Shown piece by piece: positions 8,692-16,925 of a DNA stretch of 64,000 nucleotides (position 1 is its first letter; the number at the start of each line of letters is the position of its first letter). Source of the DNA: CAVXFL01 sp963761015 (GTDB taxonomy: Bacteria > Pseudomonadota > Alphaproteobacteria > Acetobacterales > Acetobacteraceae); the NCBI GenBank assembly GCA_963761015.1, contig CAVXFL010000015.1:164727-228726 (forward strand), in the 5' to 3' direction. The position numbers and the translations under genes were made by a program. The notes beneath the pieces are model-generated. The model saw nothing but the letters and a program-made list of their open reading frames with translations, was not told the origin of the DNA and did no database searches.

Positions 8692-9168
8692 TCAGTTCGG
8701 CCGCATCCGGAGCAGGTAGCGCTGCGAGCCTTCCAGCACCATTTCCCGCCGCTGATTGTGCACCGTGCTGCGCAGCCCGACCACGCCGGTCGTGGTGTTC
8801 GGCGCCAGCTCCACGACCTGCAAGACTGGGCGCAACGTATCGCCGGCGAACACCGGGCGGATGAAGCGGCTGGACTGTTCGACCAAGGCGACCAGCGCGT
8901 CCTCGACCAGCAAGTGGAAATCGCCCGCGCCGGCGGTGGTCTGGATCAACACCTGAAACCCGTGCGCCATCACGTCCGGATGTCCCTGGGCGCGGCAATA
9001 GGCGGGGTCGGAATGCAGCGGATGGGTTTCGCCGCTGGCGTCCAGGAACGACTGGAACAGCGCCGCGCTCATGGTTCTGGGCGGCAAATCGAAGCATTCG
9101 CCGAGGTAGAAATCGTCGAACCAGCGGCTTGCGCTACGCACCGATACCGCCTCGAAAGTTCCGTCCAT
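8692..9168 (-). CDS. MaoC-like hot-dog dehydratase
   Basis: A 158-residue MaoC/R-specific enoyl-CoA hydratase family protein. The hydratase-2 motif appears as SGETHPLHSD (45-54). His H52 is kept, but the usual Asp of the SGD triplet is Glu E47, a conservative change that may affect activity. I chose the ATG at 9168; the frame continues upstream without family similarity. The neighbouring LutA-like gene on the same strand is 200 bp away. The natural substrate is probably an acyl-CoA. Confidence 0.8.
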   Translation of the reverse strand: MDGTFEAVSVRSASRWFDDFYLGECFDLPPRTMSAALFQSFLDASGETHPLHSDPAYCRAQGHPDVMAHGFQVLIQTTAGAGDFHLLVEDALVALVEQSSRFIRPVFAGDTLRPVLQVVELAPNTTTGVVGLRSTVHNQRREMVLEGSQRYLLRMRPN

Positions 9169-9374
9169 GCCGCATTCCACCGCAGGTCTGTGACGAGTTT
9201 GTGACGAGCCCTCCGCTCTTCCCACGACGGCCCCGCGCGCGTGACCGGCGGCGGGATCACGGTTTGGTGAACTTGGAATGTAGTAAGACACGCGGTTCGT
9301 CGCAAGCAAGCGGCGCCGGGGACCGCCTATGCCGCGTCGGGGCGGATGAACGCGGTGCTGGGCGGCAACAGGGC

Positions 9375-10157
9375 TTAGCGCGGCGACTCGCCGATTGCCG
9401 GCACCTCGGCGGCGAGGCCGGACAGGACCTCGGCCACGTGCCGCGCCGTGACCGGCCTGTTCTCGCGCTTGAGCCGTCCGGCCATGTTGAGCAGGCAGCC
9501 GAGATCGCCGGCGAGCAGCGTTTCCGCGCCCGTCGCGGCGATATCCGCCGCCTTGTCGGCCACCATGCGGGTCGAGATGGCGGGGTATTTCACGCAGAAC
9601 GTACCGCCGAACCCGCAGCAGACTTCGGGCTCACCCATTTCCACCAGCTCGAGCCCGGCCACGGACCGCAAGAGCTTGCGTGGCTGCGCCTTGACGTTCA
9701 ACTCGCGCAGGCCGGCGCAGCTGTCGTGATAGGTCACCCTGCCGGGGTAGCTGGCCGCAGTCTCCACGACCCCGAGCACGTCGGTCAGGAAGCTGACCAA
9801 TTCGTAGGTTTTCGCGGCGAGGGCTTCGGCGCGGGCGCGCAGGTTGGGGTCGTCGTCGAACAGGCCGGGCATATGCACGCGCAGCATGCCGCCGCAGGAG
9901 CCCGACGGCACGACCACGTAATCGTAGCCGCCGAAGGCATCGAGGATGCCGCGGGCGAGATCGCGCGTGGTGGCGCGGTCGCCCGCGTTGTAGGCCGGCT
10001 GTCCGCAGCAGGTCTGCGCCCGCGGCACCTCCACCTGGCAGCCCGCCGCCTCCAGCAGCTTGATGGCGGCGAAGCCCACGGTGGGGCGGTAGAGGTCGAC
10101 CAGGCAGGTGACGAAGAGCGCGACGCGAGGTTGGCTTTGCCTTGCAGCACTCACCAC
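9375..10157 (-). CDS. LutA/YkgE-type Fe-S oxidoreductase subunit
   Basis: A 260-residue protein with two cysteine-rich CCG domains. The first has C18 and CCGQPAYN (50-57); the second has DSCAGLRE and CCGFGGTF. This is the layout of LutA and of the heterodisulfide-reductase-like subunit of lactate or glycolate oxidising complexes. The usual partners LutB and LutC are not next to it, so its electron-transfer partners must be elsewhere. It starts with GTG at 10157. Confidence 0.85.
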   Translation of the reverse strand: MVSAARQSQPRVALFVTCLVDLYRPTVGFAAIKLLEAAGCQVEVPRAQTCCGQPAYNAGDRATTRDLARGILDAFGGYDYVVVPSGSCGGMLRVHMPGLFDDDPNLRARAEALAAKTYELVSFLTDVLGVVETAASYPGRVTYHDSCAGLRELNVKAQPRKLLRSVAGLELVEMGEPEVCCGFGGTFCVKYPAISTRMVADKAADIAATGAETLLAGDLGCLLNMAGRLKRENRPVTARHVAEVLSGLAAEVPAIGESPR

Positions 10158-10275
10158 GTTCGGATTCCGGTTTTCAGGTTGTCAGCCGGGTTTGCGTCCC
10201 GGAATCAAGCCATGGGTACGAGTTCGCGTCGATACTGTCATCACCCGCCGATCATGAGTGCCGAAGGAGCCGGCC

Positions 10276-10918
10276 GTGCCAGACACCAGCAACGTCATCG
10301 CTGCCTTCACCGAGGAGCACGTTCAGCGGCTTACCGGGTTGTCCAAGGCCAGGCTGCGGTATTGGGACGAGACAGGATTTTTTTCACCCGCTTATCGCGA
10401 GAAGGGCGACCGTCGGCCGTTCAGCCGGATCTACTCGTTCAAGGACCTCGTGGCGCTGCGGACGCTGGAGTTGCTCCGCGTGCAAAATGGCGTTCCACTC
10501 CAGCATCTGAGGAAAGTAGCGGAGAAGCTGAGCCATCTTAAGGAAGATCTCTGGACCAAAACGACGCTTTGGGTGGCCAACCGAAAGGTCATCTTCGAGG
10601 AGCCTGGAATTCGAGCTGCCCCGAGAGGTCGTTTCCGGACAATTCGTCGTCCCGATACGCCTGACGAGGATCATGTCGGAGACCAGGCGCGAACTCGATC
10701 TGCTGCGGAGGCGCACGCCGGAACAGATCGGGCAAATTGCCAAATCCCGGGGTATTGGCCGGAATTCCTGGGTGATTTCCGGGACCCGCATTCACGTCGA
10801 CTCGATCAATCGGCTGCACGATGACGGGTTCACGGTCGAAGAGATTTTGGCGGAGTATCCGGACCTGACCGCGGCGGACGTTTTGGCTGCTGTGCGGCAC
10901 CGCAAAGCGGCGGCCTGA
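10276..10918 (+). CDS. MerR-type HTH plus DUF433 antitoxin (one frameshift)
   Basis: The N-terminal part is a MerR-like winged helix (HVQRLTGLSKARLRYWDETG, then the FSRIYSFKDLVALR segment). The C-terminal part from about 10,673 is a DUF433 domain (SGTRIHVDSINRLHDDG, VEEILAEYPDLTAADVLAA), typical of VapB-like antitoxins. One extra base near 10,603-10,607 splits the frame; after correction the linker reads FELPREVVSGQFVVPI and the gene encodes about 213 residues. The GTG start at 10,276 has GAAGGAG six bases upstream. The DUF5615 toxin follows at once. It probably binds its own promoter through the HTH and neutralises the toxin through DUF433. Confidence 0.8.
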
Positions 10919-10928
10919 CGTTCCTGCT

Positions 10929-11315
10929 CTGGTCCTCAAATTCTTCATCGACCAGTGCGTTCCAGATTCGGTCGGCAAGGCGTTCTCGCAGCGCGGGCAT
11001 GAGGTCGTTCTACTCCGAGAAAGGATCGCCACGGACAGTCCCGATCCATTGGTCGCCGCCGTGGCCGAGGCTGGCGGCGCCATCCTGGCGGCGCTCGATG
11101 CGGACTTCAAAAAGATCGCGCGCGGCCACGGCGTCGGGCCGAGCAGGTTCAGAAGGCTTTCGGTCATCAGATCGACCTGCCGCGAATCCAGGGCCGCTCA
11201 GCAAATCGAGGTTTCCCTCAGTTTGATCGAGCACGAGTGGCAGGCTGCTCAATCAGGCAGCGATCGGCGTCTGTTCATCGAAATCGGCGACAGCTTCATC
11301 CGCACCAATCGGTAA
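10929..11315 (+). CDS. DUF5615 PIN-like toxin
   Basis: The N-terminus KFFIDQCVPDSVGKAF, then HEVVLLRER and the acidic LDADFKKIAR, is typical of DUF5615 PIN-like ribonucleases. The Asp residues in FID and LDAD are candidate metal ligands. It lies directly after the MerR-DUF433 antitoxin in the same direction, forming a toxin-antitoxin operon. No ATG, GTG or TTG occurs at the expected N-terminus. I took the CTG at 10,929; an upstream CTG inside the antitoxin gene or a base error at the true start are alternatives. The C-terminal 40 residues are less typical. Confidence 0.75.
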   Translation: MVLKFFIDQCVPDSVGKAFSQRGHEVVLLRERIATDSPDPLVAAVAEAGGAILAALDADFKKIARGHGVGPSRFRRLSVIRSTCRESRAAQQIEVSLSLIEHEWQAAQSGSDRRLFIEIGDSFIRTNR

Positions 11316-11360
11316 CGGCAGGCGCGATCCGGATCGCTCCGATGACGCGAACGAGAACGT

Positions 11361-12047
11361 TCAGCCGCCGCGCGCCGCCACCAGGCGCCAGGTCGGGTCG
11401 GCGGCGGCGAGGTCCTTCTCGAAGCTCCAGACATCGACGATCTCGGTCAGCGAGTCGGTGCCGGTGACCGGATGGCCGTCGCGGCCGAGTGTCGTGTTGA
11501 TCTGGTCGGAAACGAAGCGGACCGTGATCTCGGCCACCGCGCCGCGCAGTTCGGCCTCCTCGATGGCGACCGAATTCATCGCCTTGACCTCGGTATGCTG
11601 ACTTTCACCGGCCTGCTCGCGCGCACCGATCGCGAGGTCGAAGGCGCGAAACGTGTCCTCGGACAGCAGCGGGCGCAGCGCGTCCCGCTTGCCCGCGGCG
11701 AAGGCGGTCACGACCTTGCGGAACGCCGCCTCGGCGCCGTCCAGGAACCGCGCGGGATCGAAGTTGCGGTCGAGGCTGCGCATGCGCGTGAGCGCTTCGC
11801 CCGCCGCGCTGCCCGGAAGCGGGAACTTGCGCACGGTCGTGGGCGGCGGCTCGGGAACCGGCTCGGCCTTGCCCTCGATCACCGGCGCGCCGCCGAACAG
11901 GCCGCGGCGCAGTTCCGGCTTCAGCTCGGGCGGCCGCTCGAAGCCGGTGCGCCGGCCCAGGATGCTGCGCAAACGCAGGATCAGGAACGCGGCGATCATG
12001 CCGAACAGGACCAGATCGATCGGGAAACCGCCGCTGACACCGAACAT
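11361..12047 (-). CDS. Tim44/TimA-like domain protein
   Basis: A 228-residue protein with one N-terminal membrane helix (IDLVLFGMIAAFLILRLRSILG), a proline-rich linker, and a C-terminal Tim44-like alpha/beta domain (FDPARFLDGAEAAFRKVV, ending DPTWRLVAARGG). Tim44-like proteins are widespread in alphaproteobacteria as inner-membrane proteins facing the cytoplasm. Their bacterial role is not settled. It appears monocistronic. Confidence 0.85.
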   Translation of the reverse strand: MFGVSGGFPIDLVLFGMIAAFLILRLRSILGRRTGFERPPELKPELRRGLFGGAPVIEGKAEPVPEPPPTTVRKFPLPGSAAGEALTRMRSLDRNFDPARFLDGAEAAFRKVVTAFAAGKRDALRPLLSEDTFRAFDLAIGAREQAGESQHTEVKAMNSVAIEEAELRGAVAEITVRFVSDQINTTLGRDGHPVTGTDSLTEIVDVWSFEKDLAAADPTWRLVAARGG

Positions 12048-12133
12048 TGTCTCGCTCTCCTCGAGCGACAGCCATCAATGAGAACGCTTAGGGCTCACAT
12101 AGGGGCCCGCTTGGTGGCACACAACTCGGGCGG

Positions 12134-13381
12134 TCAACCCAGGGCCGGGCGAGCCTCGGCGGCGCGCCGCAGCGTCACCAGCGTTCCCACCACGATCAGG
12201 TTGCCGATGTTGAACAGCACCCCCGTCGCGAACGCGGGCGCGTAGAAGCCGAAGCGGTCGTACAGCGCGCCGGCCAGCCAGCCGCCGAACGCCATCCCGA
12301 CCGTGCTCGTCGCCAGCACCGTGGGCACGCGCCAGCCGGCTTCGGCGGCCGGAAACAGCTCGCGCACCGCGACGACATAGGCGGGAATGAGCCCGCTGAA
12401 GCCGAACCCGAACGCCGCGGCGACGGCGAACAACCCGGCCTCGTCCTGGGTCATCAGGAATCCGCTCATGGCCATCGCCTGGCACGCCGAGGCGGCCAGC
12501 ACCGTGCGCAGCCCGCCGATGCGATCGGCCACCCAGCCCCAGATCTGGCGCGTGACAAAAGCGGCGCCGAGCATCAGCGACAGCATCGCCGCGCCCTGGG
12601 TTGCCGATATGCCGAGATCGCCGCAGTAGGCGACCAGATGGGCGGCGGGCATGGCCATCGGCACGCAGCAGCAGAAGGACGCCAGCGACAGCAAGGCGAG
12701 CACGGTGTTCGGGCGCAGGCCGATCACCGCCGCACCCGGGCGCGGTCCCGGCCGGTATGCGACACCGGATGCCGCCTCCGGCACGGGACGCCTCAGCAGC
12801 AGCGCGGCCGCCGGGACGATGGTGGCGATTTCCAGCGCCCCGAACAGCGCCATCGTCGCGCGCCATCCGATCGTGGCGATGCCGCGCTCGAACAGCGCCG
12901 GCCAGAGCACGCCCGCCACGTATTGGCCGCTGGAGATCAACGCCAGCGCCGTGCCGCGCCGGCGGTCGAACCAGCGGCTCACATAGACCGCGAGCGGCGC
13001 GAACATGGCCGAACTGCCGAGCAGCCCGACCAGCAGCCCGTGCCCGAGCAGCAACGCCCAAAGCCCGCCGCTGGCCGAGAGGATCAGCCCCGAGCCGGCC
13101 ATCAGCCCGCCGAACATGACCACGCGGCGGACGCCGATCCGCTCGGCGATCCAGCCCATGCCGATGCTGCCCGCCCCGGAGCCCAGCCAAACCAGCGAAC
13201 TGGCGAGCGCTGCCGTGGATCGCGAAAGGTCCAGATCGGCGGCGATCGGCTTCAGCGCTACCGCCGAGACGAGCACCGCCCCATAGGCGACCGACAGGAT
13301 GCCGAGCGCGGTGAACGCGACCATCCAGGAAGCACGGGTCTCGACGCTCTCCGGCGGCCCGCCCGCCATCCACCTCGGCAT
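12134..13381 (-). CDS. MFS transporter
   Basis: A 415-residue major facilitator with twelve predicted helices in two halves. The loop 2-3 motif appears as WIAERIGVRRVVMFGG in the first half and WVADRIGGLRTV in the second. It resembles the OxlT/MCT-like bacterial group, but the substrate is not predictable. It is transcribed alone on the minus strand. Confidence 0.85.
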   Translation of the reverse strand: MPRWMAGGPPESVETRASWMVAFTALGILSVAYGAVLVSAVALKPIAADLDLSRSTAALASSLVWLGSGAGSIGMGWIAERIGVRRVVMFGGLMAGSGLILSASGGLWALLLGHGLLVGLLGSSAMFAPLAVYVSRWFDRRRGTALALISSGQYVAGVLWPALFERGIATIGWRATMALFGALEIATIVPAAALLLRRPVPEAASGVAYRPGPRPGAAVIGLRPNTVLALLSLASFCCCVPMAMPAAHLVAYCGDLGISATQGAAMLSLMLGAAFVTRQIWGWVADRIGGLRTVLAASACQAMAMSGFLMTQDEAGLFAVAAAFGFGFSGLIPAYVVAVRELFPAAEAGWRVPTVLATSTVGMAFGGWLAGALYDRFGFYAPAFATGVLFNIGNLIVVGTLVTLRRAAEARPALG

Positions 13382-13442
13382 GCACCGCAGTCTAAACCGG
13401 CGGGGCGCGCCGGGGGAACGCCCGGCCGGCCGGGGATACCGC

Positions 13443-13889
13443 TCAGCGCGGCGGCAGCACCTGGCCCGGGGGCAGCACTTGGCCCCGCTTCTCGTAGAGC
13501 GGCGGCGGGTTGTTGTTCACGGCCCCGCTGGTCAGCTCGATGTAATTGTTGGTCACCTCGATGGTCGGCCGCCGACAATCGTGCCGGTTCGCCAGCCTGA
13601 GGGCGCGGCCGTTCTTGAAGCGCACGAACACGCCGGTGATGCAGCTTCCGGGCGGCACATAGACCTGCTGGCCCACCGCCGGCTGGATCGGACGGTTGGT
13701 CGTGAACACGAGCGGATGAGCGACGCCGGTCACGGTCGCCTGCGCGTAGGTGATCGGCGAACTCCCGCGGTTGCGCAGTTCGATCGCCTGCTGCGGCCGA
13801 CCGAGCCGCGGCGCCGGCACCTGGGCCGGCGAAAAGGTGGCGCCAAGGACGATCGCCACGGCGATCGCGGCCGTCGTGCCAGGGGTCAT
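13443..13889 (-). CDS. Small exported protein, unknown
   Basis: About 148 residues with a signal peptide (MTPGTTAAIAVAIVLGATFSPAQ). The mature part is rich in beta-forming and polar residues, with two Cys (GSCITG, HDCRR), and ends in a Pro-rich tail with a repeated GQVLPP. I recognise no family. I chose the internal ATG at 13,889 because it opens a clean signal peptide; the frame is open 13 codons further upstream. Confidence 0.55.
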   Translation of the reverse strand: MTPGTTAAIAVAIVLGATFSPAQVPAPRLGRPQQAIELRNRGSSPITYAQATVTGVAHPLVFTTNRPIQPAVGQQVYVPPGSCITGVFVRFKNGRALRLANRHDCRRPTIEVTNNYIELTSGAVNNNPPPLYEKRGQVLPPGQVLPPR

Positions 13890-14115
13890 GGCAGGTTCTC
13901 TCCAACGGACGAGGTTCCTCGTCCTCATCGTTTGGCGATGACCCTGGTTTTGCGCGTCCCGCGGCGGCTGCAGCGCCGCGGGACCCGATTGACTCGACAG
14001 GGACAGGCGCTATATCGGGCGCCTCCGGGCGTCGCCGGCTCCGGCCGCGCGTGATGGTCGCTCGGGCGGGTCCCGTTCGTTCGCGCCGGGCTCCGGGAAC
14101 CCCAGGGAATTCGCC

Positions 14116-14586
14116 ATGTTCGCAGTCATCCGCACCGGCGGGAAGCAGTACCGCGTGACGCCGAACGCCGTGCTGAAGGTGGAAAAGCTCGACGGCGAGC
14201 CCGACGCGACCGTCACCTTCACCGACGTGCTCGCCCTCGGCGACGGCGATAACGTCACGGTTGGCGCCCCGAACGTCGTTGGGGCGACGGTCACGGCGAC
14301 GGTGATCGCGCAGGACCGGCTGGCCAAGGTGATCGTGTTCAAGAAGCGGCGCCGGCAGAACAGCCGCCGCAAGCGGGGACACCGCCAGCACGTGACCGTG
14401 CTGCGCGTCGGCGCGATCAATGCGGCCGGAACGGCGCGGGAAACCACGGCGGCCGCGGAGAATAGCACGCTGGCGGCGGAGGCGAGCGCGCCGCTCGCGG
14501 TGGAGATGCCGCGGCCCACGCCAGAGCCCGTGGAGGCCGAACCGGAAACCGTGGTGATCGCACAGGAGAGCGGCAATGGCGCATAA
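14116..14586 (+). CDS. rplU: 50S ribosomal protein L21 with C-terminal extension
   Basis: The first 103 residues are a standard L21 (MFAVIRTGGKQYRV, KVIVFKKRRRQNSRRKRGHRQ). About 53 extra residues rich in Ala, Glu and Pro follow, a tail seen in some alphaproteobacteria and unlikely to be part of the core fold. A Shine-Dalgarno AGGGA lies eight bases before the ATG. The stop overlaps the rpmA start by 11 bp, so L21 and L27 are translationally coupled. Confidence 0.96.
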   Translation: MFAVIRTGGKQYRVTPNAVLKVEKLDGEPDATVTFTDVLALGDGDNVTVGAPNVVGATVTATVIAQDRLAKVIVFKKRRRQNSRRKRGHRQHVTVLRVGAINAAGTARETTAAAENSTLAAEASAPLAVEMPRPTPEPVEAEPETVVIAQESGNGA

Positions 14587-14848
14587 GAAGGCCGGCGGCT
14601 CGTCGCGCAACGGCCGCGACACGGCCGGGCGGCGGCTCGGCATCAAGAAATTCGGCGGCGAGGCGGTGGCGGCCGGCAACATCATCGTGCGCCAGCGCGG
14701 CACGAAGTGGCGGCCGGGGCACCATGTCGGCCTCGGCCGCGATCATACGATTTTCGCGCTGGTCGACGGCCGCGTCACGTTCGAGCGCAAGGCCGAGGAC
14801 CGGGTGCATGTCTCGGTCACACCTGGGCCGACCGCGCCGGCCGAGTAG
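14576..14848 (+). CDS. rpmA: 50S ribosomal protein L27
   Basis: A 90-residue L27. The N-terminus MAHKKAGGSSRNGRDTAG is the conserved tail that reaches the peptidyl-transferase centre, and GGEAVAAGNIIVRQRGTKW follows. It begins inside the end of rplU and is followed 40 bp later by obgE, the usual order. Confidence 0.97.
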   Translation: MAHKKAGGSSRNGRDTAGRRLGIKKFGGEAVAAGNIIVRQRGTKWRPGHHVGLGRDHTIFALVDGRVTFERKAEDRVHVSVTPGPTAPAE

Positions 14849-14887
14849 CCGCCCGGCGCGGGCCGGCCCGCTTCTTACATCCAGCGC

Positions 14888-15898
14888 ATGAAATTCCTGG
14901 ATGAAGCCAAGATTTGGGTGCGCTCCGGCGACGGCGGCGATGGCGTGGTCGCTTTCCGGCGCGAGAAATACATCGAGTTCGGCGGACCCGACGGCGGCGA
15001 TGGCGGCCGGGGCGGCGACATCGTGTTCCGCGCGGCCCCTGGGCTGAACACGCTGATCGATTTCCGCTACACGCAGCACTTCCGCGCGGCCAAGGGCGGC
15101 AACGGCGCCGGGGCGGACCGCACCGGCGCGGCGGCGCCATCCGTGGTCATCCCCCTCCCGATCGGCACGCAGATCCTGGCCGACGACCGCACCACCTTGC
15201 TCGCCGATCTCGATGCACCGGGCAAGGAGGTGGTGCTGTGCCGGGGCGGCGACGGCGGTTTCGGCAATGCCCATTACAAATCGAGCACCAACCGCGCGCC
15301 GCGCCGGGCGGACAAGGGCTATCCTGGCGAGGAGCGCTGGGTCTGGCTGCGGCTGAAGCTGATCGCCGATGTCGGGCTGGTCGGGCTGCCGAATGCCGGC
15401 AAGTCCACGTTCCTGGCGGCGGTCTCGGCGGCGCGGCCGAAGATCGCCGACTATCCGTTCACGACCTTGCATCCGCAACTCGGCGTCGTCCGGCTGGCGG
15501 CGACCGAGGAGTTCGTGATCGCCGACATTCCCGGGCTGATCGCCGGGGCGCACGCGGGCGTGGGACTAGGCGACAGGTTCCTCGGCCATGTCGAGCGCTG
15601 CGCCGTGCTGCTGCATCTCGTCGACGGCGCGGCCGGCGACGTGGTGCGGGCCTGGCGCACCGTCAGGCGGGAACTGACGGCCTACGGCGCGGCGCTCGCG
15701 GACAAGCCGGAGGTGCTGGCGCTCAATAAATCCGATGCGACGAGCCCGCGCGAGGCCGCCGCCCGTCGCGCCGCGCTGTCCCGCGCCGCGGCCCGACCGG
15801 TGGCGCTAATCTCGGCCGCCACCGGCAAGGGCGTGCCTGAACTGCTGCGCGCCTTGATGGCCGAGGTCCAGCGAGCCCGGCAAGCGCGCGCCGCGTAG
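14888..15898 (+). CDS. obgE: GTPase Obg/CgtA
   Basis: A 336-residue Obg GTPase. The glycine-rich Obg domain (KIWVRSGDGGDGVVAFRREK, GGDGGRGGDIVF) fills the first 155 residues. The G domain has GLPNAGKST (G1), DIPGLIAGAH (G3) and LNKSD (G4). The C-terminal OCT domain is absent, as in many alphaproteobacteria. It acts in 50S assembly and stress signalling and follows rplU-rpmA. Confidence 0.96.
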   Translation: MKFLDEAKIWVRSGDGGDGVVAFRREKYIEFGGPDGGDGGRGGDIVFRAAPGLNTLIDFRYTQHFRAAKGGNGAGADRTGAAAPSVVIPLPIGTQILADDRTTLLADLDAPGKEVVLCRGGDGGFGNAHYKSSTNRAPRRADKGYPGEERWVWLRLKLIADVGLVGLPNAGKSTFLAAVSAARPKIADYPFTTLHPQLGVVRLAATEEFVIADIPGLIAGAHAGVGLGDRFLGHVERCAVLLHLVDGAAGDVVRAWRTVRRELTAYGAALADKPEVLALNKSDATSPREAAARRAALSRAAARPVALISAATGKGVPELLRALMAEVQRARQARAA

Positions 15899-15928
15899 AA
15901 ATAGCGCCGGCCGGGAGAATTGAATTGC

Positions 15929-15960
15929 AGCCCCTTTCGCGGGGGTGACATTCCGGATGT
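15929..15960. repeat. Short GC hairpin after obgE, REP-like
   Basis: CCCC/GGGG stem around TTTCGC followed by GGTGACATTCCGG. The same CTTTCGCGGG core recurs at 22,207-22,220. It may mark the end of the obgE transcript, but no T-tract follows, so I class it as a repeat rather than a terminator. Confidence 0.45.
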
Positions 15961-16046
15961 TGGGTTACGGGCGGCGGGGACGCGGGTTTGATCGCGCGGC
16001 GCACGAAAATGATGCACGTTCTGCAAGGCCTACCTCGCCTCCCGGG

Positions 16047-16847
16047 TTACGCATTCGCCGAGGCAGGCATCGCGTTCGCGCCCTCGCGCAGCACCGCCAG
16101 CCCGCGCGCCAGCGCCTGCTGGAGCAGGCCAGAATCCATGCCATAGGCCATCATGCGGAATCCCTGGGCGAAATAGTCGCGCGCCCAGACCTCGTCGAGC
16201 GCCATGAACCCGGCGATCTTGTGGTGACGGCGTGCCGCCGCAACGATCGCCGCCACGGCGGCAAGATATTTCGGATTGGTGAACTCGCCCGGGATGCCCA
16301 TGAAGTTCGTCAAGTCGAAATGGCCGAGCCAGACCACATCGACGCCCTCGACCGCGGCGATCGCGTCCACCGCCTCCACGCCGCGCGGCGTCTCGATCTG
16401 CATGATCACCTGCGTGCGCGCCATCGCGGTGGCGATCTTGGCCGCGACCGGGCCTGGCTCGTAATCGTCGTGCGCCACGCCGAAAGCGGCGCCACGGACG
16501 CCCTTCGGTGGATATTGCGTCATCGCGACGATTTCGCGCGCCTGTGCCGCCGATTCGACCATCGGCACCATGATGCCCATCGCGCCGGCATCGAGCACAC
16601 GAGCGACGAAATGGTATTGCCCGGCCGGGACGCGCACCAGCGGCACGAGGCCGATGCCCCGGCACGCCGCCATCTGTGCCTTGATGGTGTCGATCCCGGC
16701 GCCGCTGTGCTCCATGTCGTAGAGCAGGAACTCGGCTCCCGCCGCTCGCACGATCTGCGCGAGACCGGGCGTGAAAAACTCGAACGCCATGGTGCCGAAG
16801 CTCGCCCCGCCTTCGGCCAGACGCTGCTTTACCGGATTGTCGCGCAT
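16047..16847 (-). CDS. HpcH/HpaI aldolase family protein
   Basis: A 266-residue class II pyruvate-type aldolase. Family motifs are LYDMEHSG with the conserved Asp and Glu, RVPAGQYHF with the catalytic Arg, MQIETPRGVE with the metal-ligand Glu, and DVVWLGHFDLTNFMG with the second ligand Asp. It would cleave 4-hydroxy-2-oxo acids to pyruvate plus an aldehyde; the exact substrate is unclear. It is a single gene on the minus strand. Confidence 0.88.
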   Translation of the reverse strand: MRDNPVKQRLAEGGASFGTMAFEFFTPGLAQIVRAAGAEFLLYDMEHSGAGIDTIKAQMAACRGIGLVPLVRVPAGQYHFVARVLDAGAMGIMVPMVESAAQAREIVAMTQYPPKGVRGAAFGVAHDDYEPGPVAAKIATAMARTQVIMQIETPRGVEAVDAIAAVEGVDVVWLGHFDLTNFMGIPGEFTNPKYLAAVAAIVAAARRHHKIAGFMALDEVWARDYFAQGFRMMAYGMDSGLLQQALARGLAVLREGANAMPASANA

Positions 16848-16925
16848 CGCTTGTTCTCCCCAGGCCCGGGCCGGCCGTACGCCGAACCGTCCGGCGTTCC
16901 TAGAACATATCGCCGCCGGCCGAAA

